Shown piece by piece: positions 13,006-24,395 of a stretch of 64,000 nucleotides of DNA (positions are counted from its first letter, which is position 1; each line of letters opens with the position of its first letter). Under the pieces are notes generated by a model, which saw only the letters and a list, made by a program, of their open reading frames with translations, ran no database searches and was not told the origin of the DNA. Source of the DNA: Mesaphorura yosii (Eukaryota; Arthropoda; Collembola; Poduromorpha; Tullbergiidae). A program made the position numbers and the translations under genes. The stretch spans positions 186,001 to 250,000 of the forward strand of contig WIXG01000075.1 in NCBI GenBank assembly GCA_009869945.1, written 5' to 3'.

Positions 13006-15300
13006 ATGGGGTCAATAAGTTCAAATGTGAAGTGCTGCTTTATGCTGCTTGGGCTGCTAGCATTGTGGTCTGGAAATTGTGAAGCAGGCGGATTTGATCC
13101 ACTCGGACCTCTGGTTCGGCTCCTCAAGCCTCATCCACATCCACCACCGCCACCTCCGCCGCCTCTTCGGACCTACTTTTACCCACAGCCTGGACCGATA
13201 ACCAGCATCCTGCCGCCATACATTCATGCATACGGGGCGCCGGTTTATGCGGCCACGAAATTCGGTAAGCGTCACTCCATTTCCAGAATTTCCATTACTC
13301 AACGGAGCAAGGCAGTAGACGACGTTTTAAGTTTGGCAAAGACGAATACGGATACTTAAAAGACAAATTCGGGACCGATATATTCAATTCGAGAAAGCGG
13401 AAGTAAATACAGCATGGGTATTTACTGACTGTATTTTTCATTCGCACTGCAGCCGTTCGAAATGCATCCTGCATTGGGATTGTCAAAACTGTGTGAGCGT
13501 GAGCGGAACAAACTTGTTTGTCGGAGAAACTTGACTTGAATATTCATTGCCTCATTAATTAGCCAGTAAAGTGCGTAGCATCACATAACCGTAAGATGAT
13601 ATAATACATTTCGAATCAGCCAGCAGCATGAGAGCGATGGCAGGTGTCATAATCTCTTTGTTACTCCGCAATTCACCTATATGAATTTGTTCCTTTCAGT
13701 GGTTGCCCGAAATCACCATCATGGCCTGCCACCACTTCATCTTCAAGACCCAGATTTGGTGAGATTCTTCTACCAGCAAGCACCTGCATTCTTTAACGTC
13801 CCTTCACTTTCTTCGTTGTACGCACTTCCACATGGGCCCCCAACATTCTTTGACTACCCTGGCGGTTTCGGGTCTTTCGAGAAATACACTGGTCCTTCGA
13901 CTACGTTTTCCCATGAAGAGGCAGCTCCTGGTCCAGTGAGTAGTGATGGCGGATACGGACCGCCTAGCACTGTGGCGGTTGCCAGCGACGAATACGAATC
14001 ACCCAGCTCAGGAGGGTATTCATCACCTGTTTCATCAGGAGGATACGGGGCACCAAGTTTGGTCGGCTACGAATCAAGTTCTGGTGGCTACGGATCTTCA
14101 TCAATCGTCGGTGCCGGTGGATATGGGTCAGGTTCTTCAAGTTCAGCTGCAGGCGGTGGATACGATCCCAGCTCTGGTGGATTTGGTGGACCATCCGGCG
14201 ACGGTGGCGGCAATGCAAATGCTGGCAGTGGCGATGGAGCCGCTAACGCTGGACCCAACCCCAATTCCAATCCAACTGGCTTCAACCAAAATCAAGCTCC
14301 TTACGACGGCAGCAATCCTCAAGAAACCGGACCAAGCGGTCGGGCCTCAAGCGACAGGCAAGAAGATGCACGCCCGCGACCAGCAGGCGCCGCCGCCGAT
14401 GGTGGAAATGAAAGCAGCCAAAGGCTGACGAATGGCGAATCAGACTTCCAAGATGAGCCCGAGGCCGACATCGGTTTCCGTTCTTTGACCAGTGGCAGCT
14501 TCCAGAAACCCGAACGCAAAGAGAAGGGAAGGAAGACGACTTCCTCCACGAACGACGAATTTGACGAACCCAAGCCAACAAAAGACCCTTTCAAGTCTTC
14601 TCCATTCTTGAGCCAGTATATTGATTCCAGCCAGTATCAGAAGAAGCATTCAAGTAAAGACACCGCAACCGCTGACGAACCAATCCAGTTCAGGAGTCCA
14701 TTGAGCGATGCCGACCTGTTCGACTACGGCGATGAACTGATTGACACTGCAGCTGGCGGAGAAAAGACTAACTTCAGGCCAAAGCAGCAGAAGAAGAACG
14801 AAGTTGTTGCGAACAAAGGCGGAAGTGCGAAGCAAAACAACAAGAAAAAGATTACAAACGTCCCAAATCAAGATCAAGTCTTCTTCGATGAAGTGGACGA
14901 CAGAAGGAATGCAGGCAGCTCTTCGAAGGAAGAGTCGGATCCCAAACCCACTGTCGATTATGAGCAGCCCGGGACGACTGGTGCCAGTTTCACCAACTCA
15001 GGAGAGCAAAAGTCCGGACCTGTAAAGCCAACACCGACGTCTGGCGGGTATTCGAGCAGCACCACTAGCCGAGGATCTTCATCGTCGACTACTACAGAAG
15101 GCGGATACGACGACGTGAAGCCGACGGACGGAGTTTATGAAGACAGCACGAGCACAGCCAAGAATGGAAACTTCGGAGCGAAGATCAGATCAACGTCTCC
15201 GACTTCAAGTTCCTCAAGCGCCGGCTCTGGACCGAATAACAACAGGCAAAAGAAGGCGGCACAGGCCAGACAAACGCAGAACCAACGATCTAGACATTAA
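13006..15300 (+). CDS. Secreted Gly/Ser/Tyr/Pro-rich disordered protein (resilin- or cuticle-like)
   Basis: Exons 13006-13264 and 13700-15300 join in phase 1 to give about 619 aa. The N-terminus is a signal peptide (CCFMLLGLLALWSGNCEAGG) followed by a His-Pro/poly-Pro stretch. Exon 2 has imperfect repeats of the type SSGGYGAPS, SSGGYGSSS and GAGGYGSGS, then a long hydrophilic tail rich in Lys, Asp, Ser and Asn with poly-Ser blocks. No globular domain, cysteine pattern or chitin-binding R&R motif is visible. The GGYGAPS-like repeats resemble pro-resilin and other extracellular-matrix or silk-like proteins, but composition alone does not prove function. A start at 12952 is also in frame but would precede the signal peptide and sits at the candidate initiator. 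Expected location is extracellular matrix or cuticle. Confidence 0.75.
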
Positions 15301-15678
15301 GGCGCAGAAACCATGCACGCTTTCGTCGTTCCTGCAGTTACCCACATGCCCTTTCCTCTCTTCTCTTCGAATGTGCTAAGTGGTGATCAACATTCGACAT
15401 TCGAGTAATTTATGTGTCGTCCCCAAATCGTGCCGCGCGGGAGTCCTTCAAACCTCCCGTCCGTGGTCCAAGCATCATGGTTTTGGTCTTATCTTCCTAT
15501 CACTGTCGTTGACGCTAAGATTCAAATATGGTCACAGAAATTCTACCCAACTATTTTTGTATGCTTGTAAAGAGTTCTTTGCTGCTGCCACTTTAATTAA
15601 GCACTCGTTATATTATAGCGTGTAAGTCTAGTCTACTTTGTTACTATTTTTGGTTGTATTCTTGTAGGAATTGGTGCA

Positions 15679-15684
15679 AATAAA
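15679..15684 (+). terminator. Polyadenylation signal AATAAA
   Basis: Canonical hexamer about 380 bases after the stop of the secreted Gly/Ser-rich protein gene and just before the convergent TIMMDC1-like gene. Confidence 0.55.
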
Positions 15685-15745
15685 GAATACCGTGGTTGAT
15701 AAAGTGAAAAACAGCGGTTGAGTGTTTCATTAGCGTTCAGCAGTA

Positions 15746-16901
15746 TTAATCAAAACTCTTTCTCTTCTGGTCCCTTTCTAATTTTGGCAATTTTTTAGGC
15801 TTTGTATTGCTCGTATTTTTCTCATCTCCAGGATTGTTGACGAAAAAGTAGCCGCCAAGTGCTCCGATGATCGCAAAACTGACAGCACTGTGCAACGGGC
15901 CGTAAAATCCACCTGCAAACAATGAAAGCACGTCATCGCATGTTTGCGTCCGTGCTTTGGCGTCGAGCCCGCAGCGAATTGGGATGAGAATCAAAATTTT
16001 ACCACGAAGTCCATAGAAACTCCCACAAACTCCTCCAGCAATGGCAGTATTCTTCCAGTCTCGTCGATTTCGGTACTGAATATGGCAAAGGACCGCATAA
16101 GGAATGTGAATACCTGCATAAGTTCAGACATAATGGCAGAAACCTCTTCAACTTTTCTGTCCACATTGTCAAACAGGAGCCCGGCAATTAGTCCACGTTT
16201 ATACATCCGCCAAATAAGAGAACCACTCTTGATGTACAGTTCGGCGATCTTGCGCGTTTGAGGTAGATTCCAGTTGGCGGGGATCAGAGTGTTTGGCGTA
16301 AGAAAACGGCTCGAGGACAGGAATCTGGTTTGAAATCCGACAAATATTCCACCTTGACGAGAGACCAGAATTAAAAAGTAAACATTAAGCCGGAGCCACG
16401 AGCAGAGAAGACCAAATACTGACCTATTGCGCCTAGCAAGCACTGCTTCAGCAGAATAGAGATGACAAAGTACCTTTCGAGCTCGGGATCGTCTCGGCGC
16501 TTCATTGGCACAATGTACGTTATGTTTTGATCTCTTCCCTCGATACGTTTACTAGTTTCCATGAGCAGTAACTGCAGATTCGTGGTGTTGTCCAGCTTCC
16601 GCCGGTACTCCTGCTCCTTCTTCTCAAGCGAGGACACGGGTTTGTTGTTGGGTCTAATCTTAATCGGATCCTCCGCAGATTTCGAGCTCTTTGTGGATGA
16701 CGATGGCGATGACTCATTTCTGGAAGCAGCATCACCGGCGCCATTTTTGGCAGACTCGTTTGTCTTTTCACTTTTCCGCCTTTCGATGTACTTCGCCCAG
16801 AAGTCGGATTGATACGGTTTATTTGGCGGTGAAGGCGAGTCTTTCGCGCTCTTCTTCTTGCTCCGACTGTCATTTTTGTCCTGGGTAGGCTTATCAGGCA
16901 T
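15746..16901 (-). CDS. TIMMDC1: TIMMDC1-like Tim17-family complex I assembly factor
   Basis: Minus-strand exons 16901-16424, 16352-16144, 16075-16003 and 15912-15746 give about 308 aa. A 130-residue polar Lys/Ser-rich N-terminus precedes four hydrophobic segments rich in small residues: KQCLLGAIGGIFVGF, MYKRGLIAGLLFDNV, TAIAGGVCGSFYGLRGG and SFAIIGALGGYFF. This is the Tim17/22/23 fold. The stretch across the 68-base intron, LFDNVDRKVEE then YRNRRDW and IAGGVCGS, lines up without gaps with the corresponding part of vertebrate TIMMDC1 (YRNKD, IAGAVTGS). TIMMDC1 is an inner mitochondrial membrane factor needed to assemble the membrane arm of respiratory complex I. The N-terminal extension looks unlike a classical presequence and is not seen in the vertebrate protein as I know it. 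The gene converges with the secreted protein gene. Confidence 0.65.
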
Positions 16902-17643
16902 TTAAGCAGGAGAATTCTACTCAGGATTTTGTTACATTGATACTTTTGACTGGATCGTCGATTTTGAGTGAGACTGCCGTCTCTGCTTATGCATATGTAA
17001 TTTAGAACCTGGTGCGCCGTCGTCCACAGGCAGTTCTTGGCCAAGCTGCACAAAATTGGTTTAATTACTGGCCATAATTCAGCAATAGATTAGCTGGGGT
17101 GACTGTCACGCCAACAAAATGGCAGCAACCCTATTAGTATCAGGGCGGCCATGACGGGCGTGTGCAATAAAACAAAGATTTCCTTACACAACTTTAAGTT
17201 CGTTACGTGCATTTGTTCCTTTCTCCTGCTAAAAAATAACGCCTTCAAGCCTTCGCATTACGGCACAAGAGTTTGAAGTAAATCTGCCCTGACGAGGTCG
17301 AGGTTGTTGTTGGTGGGTTCGTAATTACCTTTGGCCTAGCCTCTGATAATTGAATTCAAATCGTTTCTTGCACCAATCGTAATTTCGTACTTAATGTAAT
17401 CAATAGTACATTGTGTCACGGAACGTCAAATTAATAATTTATTGCTTTTCAGCATCGACGAAGATGCAGTAGCGGCCTGTGAGGCGCCGCGGTCAAGAGA
17501 GTCTACATTTTGTCCAGGCACCGAGTAAGCTGATTTAACAGTTTGAGTTCGCTGCTTACTCTTTGGCTATTCATACTCAATCATCTAATTGCTGCGTTGC
17601 CTAACTGGACACTTGTAAATTCAGTTAAGTACCATTGGCGTTA
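16902..17643. other. Short divergent intergenic region with a candidate 5' UTR exon
   Basis: This stretch separates the TIMMDC1-like gene (minus) from the USP7-like gene (plus) and probably holds both promoters. A segment at 17453-17524 is flanked by a good acceptor (TTGCTTTTCAG) and donor (GTAAGC). A second acceptor ends at 17624. The exon after it has an in-frame TAA before the ATG, so these look like 5' UTR exons. I see no MATH-domain coding sequence here. Confidence 0.4.
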
Positions 17644-20600
17644 ATGATGGCGTGTGGACATGGAGCATCTGCAAATCCCTACAAAGGATTGGGGCGCAAC
17701 GTAAGTGTTACCAAAATATACTTTATGGGTGTCACAGCACAGCATAGCATTGGTCATTAATTCTTCCATTGTCAAAATTACAGGAGTCATTTCAATCACG
17801 CGTGAACGCCGCGATTCGTATACTCTTCAATCTCAGTCCGATCAGAAAGGCTTTGTTGGCAATACCAGCCTTCACAGACATTCCGGACATAAGCGAGCTA
17901 GACCTAGATAAACTGGTTGGAAGCCCTCCACCTGGTACTGCTGTCGGGAAAGGTTCAAAACAAATTCATCTGGCGGGTCTAGCATTGCGATACGGTGTTC
18001 TGATGGCTCTTCGAACCTTCTACTCTCCGCATGACTCAACTCGACATCTGGGACCGTTGGGTGGTTTATACTCCATGGAGGCATTTGTCGAAGATTTAGA
18101 GGATATTCTACAATATCTTCTGATGATTGTTGCTGAATCTGTAAGTGTCGCTTGTTGACTTCTATTTACTGATTAAGTCGGAAGTCAGTGCTCAATGTTT
18201 TAATCTAGTTTGAGGGAATAAAAAAACTTGCCGGCGAGTACGAGTCTATTGAAAACTTGGCCAAGATTCGCGAAAAATCTATATTCTACACTAGTGAAGA
18301 AAGTCCCGTTTCCTATATTAAGGATTCTTCGCACTACTTTTTCCGGTTTCGGGTGGGCACGCCCGACGTTAAAAACATTTACGAATCCTTCGCCGACAGG
18401 TGTTGCGAAAGAAGTATAATGTACAACGAATACTTCGATGTAAGACAATTTTGGCTAGTTGATTGCTGGAATGCTAATAAGTATTTCTCGTCTAATATAC
18501 TACTATTAACAGGGAACGCAAGACTGTGAAGTTAGGAACAAGATATCCTTTTCCCTCCCTGAAGTTCTGCTAATCCGACTTCACCGAGATGAAGTCGATG
18601 AAGACAACGTCACTTCTAACGTTATCCCGTATGAGTTTTATGAGGAAATAGACTTGACTAAATTTTCTGGAGATAAGTCCAAGTATGACTCAATAAAAAA
18701 GGATGTTGTGCGTCAACTGTACACTCTATTCGCGGTATGACACAATTCCTGCAGTAAAAACTGAATTAACTAAACATATGACTATACTTTGAGTTTGTCT
18801 TCTGTTTACAGGTGGTAGGTGAACGGAAGGACACTGTCAGGGGCAAGTGTTCGTATCCTGTCTTCATCTGTTTCGGTCAAAAGTGGTCCAAGTATGAAGA
18901 TGACGAAGTTAATATAACCACGAAGGACGAGGCAATTAAGGGAAATTATGGGACAAAAGTAATGAAATACATTTATGAGCGGGGTCCCTTGAACCTCTCC
19001 GTTGGCAGTCGAAGTGGAAATTGAAAACGGATGTGCTCTGTAATTCCAGGCAAACGGCTCCCTTGCACACGTACTGGTGTACATTAAGAGCAGTTCAATA
19101 GACAAGATTTTTCAAGCCCTGGATGTGGAGGATATTCCTCGTCACGTCCAGAAACAGCTGAAAGTTTTGGCACGAGTAATATGATAGCAAAAAGCTATGA
19201 ACTATGGACTAATATTCTAAATTCGCTCATTTGATTTTCAGAAGGAAAAAGCTGAAAGACGAGTGCCGACGTACAAATCGGTGACTCTATTGACAGAAGA
19301 TACGTTTCGTGAAAATGAGGGATTGAATTTGTTCCAGGAGCCTGGACCTCTTCCATCACTTCACGTCCCAATTCCTCACTCGAAATTGGTTGAGGTTCGA
19401 GTCGGAGTTGGGCTATCAAGGTTTTATGAAATCGTTGCGTATGTTTTGGTATGCAATTAGATAATCAGCACGAATTTTTACACTGGTCAAATGAGAGCAG
19501 TGGTTGAAATATTTGACTCATTTATTGATTCCTCAGAACTGGGAAGTTAACCGCTTACGAATTTGGGTGTTACACAAGTGCAACACTCGAGAAAACGTTT
19601 TTCGACCAATGTTACTCTCCAAACAATTTTTGTCGTCTGATACATTCAAGAATCGCATTCAAGACGAGGAATTCATGTTTGTCGAGCACTACTCCTACGA
19701 CCCGATTCCAAAGTTTAATGTTCACAATGACTCTCTGATCTTTCTGAAAGAATTCGACGGGAAAAGTCTACTCTATATGGGATGCCTTTATGTTCCGTGG
19801 GAAATGACATTGGGTAAGGGAAAGGAATTCACGAATAAACGTGCAAATTAGTCCACATCAATTTTGCAATTTTTTTCCAGAAAATTTATTTCGTGAAATT
19901 CTTGGTCCAAACGGGCTACAGAAGAGAGGTCACAAAGTTCGAGTTTATCACGAAATTGGCGGAAAGGATGATATAAATGACTTGGTAAAGCAGATTGAAG
20001 ATTGGTCTCAGACAGTGGTGGAGGCTCTAGCAGCTGACGAAAGCAGCGGGGAAATTCTTATTATTGACTGGACAAATTCGAACGAGGACGTAGACGGCAC
20101 AAATTCTGAAGCTGAAAAACTTTGCGCCTGTTGTTGTACTGACAAACACGTTGATGCAGCTAACCACGTCCGATTCCTCAAATACAGGTGAGCGGTGAGC
20201 GTGCTCTGTTTATTAGCTTGCACTAATAAAGTTATTTTCGTTCTAAAACATGGAATTTGTGTAGGAGGACCGTAGAGTTTGTAAATTACGACCAGCCGAA
20301 AGAACGTAATGCCCTTGACATCAATACCAGGATTTGCTGCGGGAGTATCCCAACCTTGCTTGAAGAACGCTTGGGCCTAGACACAAAAGGCATTCGATTC
20401 TTCGCATGTTCAGCCGGGTAAGAGAGGAGAAAATATAAAATAGCATGAACAGAAATAAATACGCTATCATTGTCAGAGCATTCTGACTGAATTCTCCAGT
20501 ATTTTTTCTTTGCAGCGGAGACCCAGAGCGGGTGATTCATCACGAAGGCAGTCATGAGTGCGAGAAGCTCTCGAAATTTTTGCCAAGCGACAAAGATTAC

Positions 20601-20711
20601 ACATACGGAACAGATTTTAAAATACTCTACCGTCTGAAACCCAAAGTCATCCCTAACAATGGCCCGATCTGTAATGGGAATGGTGAAGAGGCTTCCACTT
20701 CATCGTGTTAG
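17644..20711 (+). CDS. USP7-like ubiquitin hydrolase homologue, catalytic residues lost
   Basis: Eleven exons: 17644-17700, 17784-18140, 18209-18439, 18513-18734, 18812-18958, 19050-19175, 19242-19448, 19537-19813, 19881-20187, 20265-20417, 20516-20711; about 759 aa, all phases consistent. It aligns along the catalytic core and C-terminal ubiquitin-like domains of USP7: NIYESF, the DDEVNITTKDEAIKGNYG block, AHVLVYIKSSS, DIPRHVQKQLK, then NWEVNRLRIWVLHK and SLLYMGCLYVP. The Cys box GATCYMN is SFQSRVN, placing Ser24 at the nucleophile. The HGGHY box is replaced by KCSYPVFICF, so the catalytic His is gone too; an acidic EDDEV remains. There is no N-terminal MATH domain: an in-frame stop lies directly upstream of the start. 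The C-terminus extends beyond USP7 with a CACCC segment. Probably a catalytically dead ubiquitin-binding or adaptor paralogue. Confidence 0.85.
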
Positions 20712-21073
20712 AAAAGTTAGAAGGCTAAATTCGTTGAATTGAATGAGACTTCAATTAATTGGCATTAGATTAATGTTAAGTTCGTTAGCTACCTTTAAGT
20801 ATGACTCAATTCTTTCAAACGATACTTTGCTTCAATTAATTTACTTTACTTAATTTGGCTTCAAGTTAATTTGTCTAGTACAAGTACAAGTAACGCGTGC
20901 TGATTTCGGACCAATTGCCAATTGGGGGAATTAAAGGATGATTGGTTTGCTTGAGCCATGACTAATAACTGATGGCTTTAATAACCTAATGCATTTTTAT
21001 TTCAATTTGCGTCGCCTCATTTGGAACAGTCTGAACTTGGAACCAAACAAACTTGAACTTAGCAAACGCGAAA
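20712..21073. other. Short AT-rich intergenic stretch
   Basis: It holds imperfect direct copies of CTTCAATTAATT (about 20750, 20830 and 20862) and no gene. It separates the USP7-like gene from the DM9 remnant. Confidence 0.4.
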
Positions 21074-21782
21074 ATGATGTCGTTTTTATGTGGCGCTCGT
21101 GTGCTCTTGAGTTTTCTGGCAATGTCTGCATTTGGAAATTGTCAAATGCTGTACGGCGAAGAGGAGACAAGTGGAGGTAAGCGATTTGCTTTTTGTATGG
21201 AGTACGAGTTACTAGTGGCTTGTTGGTTCGTGTAATTTTAGGCTGTGGGATCCTCATCTATTGGGTAAGAGGTGGTTTTTTCCTTCCGGACAATCTCCTT
21301 GTCGAAAGCGGACGTGAGCTTGCTTCCGGCAACAGAGGCGATCGATTTTACATTTGCAGAGCTCGGCTAAATGAGAAGCTTCACATTGGCAAGTTCATCA
21401 AGAGTGAATCGCCGTAAACTACAAGCGAATGCTGGGTGACTGATGTAGAGCAGGAACACGTCTTCATTGGATCAAACGAGTACGAAGTGCTTGCTGACTA
21501 CGACAAAGGGGCAAGGAACTTGGTCTGGGACGATCCGACAAATTCTGGAGAGCCGCTACTGAACGCATTTTGGGCTGGCAGTCGACACAAGGGAGATCAA
21601 TTTACGTCGGGCAATGCAGCATCAAAAGTTTCGACAAAAAGAAAATAATCCCGGGCGGAGTGGTCGGCGCCTCGCCGAATGCAATGATGAACGTCGCATT
21701 TAACAGGGAATCGCCAGCATGCATGCCAGAGAATATCTCACTTGCAATAGTGAATAAAAGTCGATATGGAGTTGAATATTGA
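21074..21782 (+). pseudogene. DM9-repeat secreted protein gene with in-frame stop and frameshift
   Basis: Exon 1 (21074-21176) encodes a signal peptide (LLSFLAMSAFGNCQM) and joins in phase to an exon starting at 21242. That exon encodes a DM9 repeat (DUF3421): IYWVRGGFFLPDNLL, FYICRARLNEKLHIGKFI, then SNEYEVLAD. An in-frame TAA (21415-21417) interrupts it after KSESP, although the same frame continues as SECWVTDVEQEH with DM9 similarity. The second repeat begins GEPLLNAFWAGSR and then needs a one-base frame change near 21580-21600 to continue as RSIYVGQCSIKSFDKKKIIP. DM9 proteins bind mannose and act in invertebrate immunity in some species. Two independent lesions in one short gene suggest a pseudogene; an assembly error or a small unseen intron is the alternative. 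Confidence 0.6.
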
Positions 21783-21801
21783 ATTGGCATTCATTTCAGG
21801 A

Positions 21802-21807
21802 TTTATT
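21802..21807 (-). terminator. Polyadenylation signal (minus strand)
   Basis: TTTATT on the plus strand reads AATAAA on the minus strand, 25 bases past the stop of the minus-strand membrane protein gene. Confidence 0.5.
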
Positions 21808-21831
21808 CAGCAATACCAGGTTCCTCATGAT

Positions 21832-23232
21832 TTACACTAACACAGGCAATGGCTTGACATAAAGTGCCGAGAGACTCGTGTGAGAGTGCGACGGGTGAAT
21901 TAAGTGTTCATGAAGTTGTTCAGCTTTCACGAATCGGTTGACCAGAAACAGTTGAGGAATACATCGCAGGACGTCGAGCAGGTACGATAAGGGAACGATA
22001 GGATGAACAGCGTACGTCTCGTTGTGTGCCCTCATTATGTAGTGGACAGTCTTTCGCCCTTTCTTGGCCTTCGCTTCTGCTGTGGATACCTTTTCATTGC
22101 TGTTGATGCACACGCCTGCTGGGCTTGACAAGAAAGAGACGTTATCGTCACTGCTGTTGCCATTGCCGTTTTTCAGGACTTCACGGGAAATCGACGGAAT
22201 TGCCACGATGTCGTCGTCGCTGATTTTCTCGTAGCTTTCGAGGTTGTTGGTGTTGGCTCTGGTGCCAATATTCTTTGACCTGAGGGATCTTCTGTTTCGA
22301 ATCCAAGTCGTCGTGGTCGCATTCTTGTCACCGTCCATGGATTTTACGCAGGTACCATTTTTCAGGGTGCATTCGTCTTCCAAATCAACGGGCTCCGTGC
22401 TTGTGCTCGTGCTGCTGCTGACGCCTTCCTCCATCATGTAATCGTACGAATCTTCTGACAACGTTATTACAGGACGGTTAGCTTTTGTTGTTTCATTCTT
22501 AGATAAGCCACCAAACCTTCCTGCCGTGCCATTGATGCCGACGCCATTTGTAACTGTATCATTCAGGTCTGGGGACGCCGGACGCTCAGGAGCTTGCGAC
22601 TTGAGCACGTCGAGTTGTGCATTGTGATCGATCGGGCGTATGATGTACAATGTGCTTGTGATGACAAATGCAAGTGAGGCAATCAGGAATATAAGGAAGG
22701 TACACATAAACCACGGCTGAATCTTCTTAATATTGTTCTGAGAAATGCAAGACAAGCTTATGAGATTGGCGGGCATCTGAGAATTTTGCAACGTCGCATC
22801 GTAATCTATCTACCTTATGGATTGCAAAGAGTAGAAGGCTTTCGAGACCAAGGCTGACAAATCCAAGAAGAATCGACAGGAAACAAAACGCGATTGTCTC
22901 TGATTCTGCAATGTTAATTAAATGTTCATCGAATGCAATTAATATGATCACAAACCCAAGAAGCTTACGTGGATATTCCGTGTTTATGAATTTCCATTCG
23001 TACGCCACAAAACAAATGCGAATTACTTGCAGAATCTGAAATTCATATTCAAGATAATGCAATCCCTTCTCGTGCTAAGAATTTGGTGATCGTGTCATCG
23101 TGTCTGTCAACTCACCACAACGAGCACGGTCAGAACCCTTGCACCATTCTTGTACTGCCCAACGACCAGCCACAGTCTCGGGTAGTTTTCGCCCAGGTGG
23201 ATGCCGATGCTTTCCAGACTGCACCAGCACAT
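21832..23232 (-). CDS. Multi-span membrane protein with long polar C-terminal region
   Basis: Minus-strand exons 23232-23116, 23035-22969, 22905-22814 and 22737-21832 give about 393 aa with consistent phases. The start MCWCSLESIG precedes three clear membrane segments: VLTVLVVILQVIRICFVAY, AFCFLSILLGFVSLGLESLL and FMCTFLIFLIASLAFVITS. About 200 polar residues follow, rich in Ser, Thr, Asn and Asp with several N-glycosylation-type sites. Near the end is a weaker hydrophobic stretch (PIVPLSYLLDVLRCIPQLF) that may be a fourth span. The cysteine-rich start and compact span arrangement recall LAPTM/tetraspan-type arthropod proteins, but I cannot assign a family. The gene lies tail-to-tail with the DM9 remnant. 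Confidence 0.65.
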
Positions 23233-24395
23233 TCTGTTTTCAGCACCTACTTCGATACTGCAAGTTGAATTACTTCCCTCTTCCTTAAGTTGTACAATTA
23301 AAATGGCACCAGTGAATCACAAGAACTGTAGATACGTAGATAATCTCAATCACAAAATCACATTTTGAATTAAAAGGTGGTTACTGCAGGTTTTGCACTT
23401 GAACTGCTAATTGCAATTGCGGTTGTAACTCTTTCGTCAGGCTACAGCGCCAATTCACGTCACAATTTTTGCTCTTATGGCCAAGATTTGTCAAGATGGG
23501 TTTGTGCAGCAGCGCATCGCGACGAGTTACGAAGCGTGTTCGGGGTCGACTGGTATATATCGCCAGTGCTTCTTGCTATTGCTTTTTCAGTGAAAGCCCG
23601 AATTGGCAGGGCGCATGTGCTCGTGCGTGTGAGAGCCGCATACCCGTTTCCTGTTTCCCTATTCAGTTTTATACTCCTAACCAGTCACACTGCACTAAGC
23701 ACTTGGTGTGAGGCTTCATAGCTAGCGTGACAGCCGCTTGCGTTTGACGTCTCGTGCGTGAATGCAAGTTGAAATTGAGGCTTTCGGTTTACCTGCTGGC
23801 TGGCCAGTGTCACTGGAGAACTGATTGACTTGGTTCCATCATTCCATGTTCCAATTGCACAAATTGAGTTGTGCTGTGCTTTCTTTGCCAAATTTATTAT
23901 TGATTTCTGAATGCCATGTTCAGTGTTCTTTAGAAATTGTTGGCCCATCCTGTTTACAGGGGAAGGCCAACGCGTGTGTGCGGTTTTACTGGCACACGGT
24001 TCCAGGAAAAGTTGTGCAACTTGGCTTCGAGTATCGGCTTGGGAATTAATCATCAGATTCGTCTTTATTCAATTTTTATACTGGCATTACGATTACACGT
24101 ATCGCGTATTACAACATTTGTGTTTTATTTACTATAAATAATGCGAACAATAACTTACAATGAAACAGCGTACAAGATGTTTTTCTTTAGCTTTAGGGTG
24201 TCACTTACGATCTTCAGTCCGATAATTTGTGGCGTGGCGTGGGGCGAAGGTAAATGAAAACGTCAGCACCCGGGATAGCAAAGGAGGATGGTCTTAAGTC
24301 TTTTTAATAAACCAAACGAAACCGAGAAAAATAAAAAGAAACCAAAATCATAAAATTAGTAATATAAAGCTACCAGGATAAGCACGGTATGAAAA
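23233..24395. other. Intergenic DNA
   Basis: No supported gene. Its right part includes the 3' UTR of the MKK7 gene. Open frames at 23377-24141 overlap on both strands and match nothing I recognise. Confidence 0.4.
24124..24129 (-). terminator. Polyadenylation signal for MKK7 (minus strand)
   Basis: Plus-strand TTTATT, AATAAA on the minus strand, about 270 bases past the MKK7 stop. A second copy lies at 24064-24069. Confidence 0.45.

Noticed and set aside
16076-16113. A 38-base intron in the TIMMDC1-like gene
   Set aside because: Using the donor GAG/GTTTCT instead gives a normal 68-base intron, keeps phase and aligns gap-free with vertebrate TIMMDC1.
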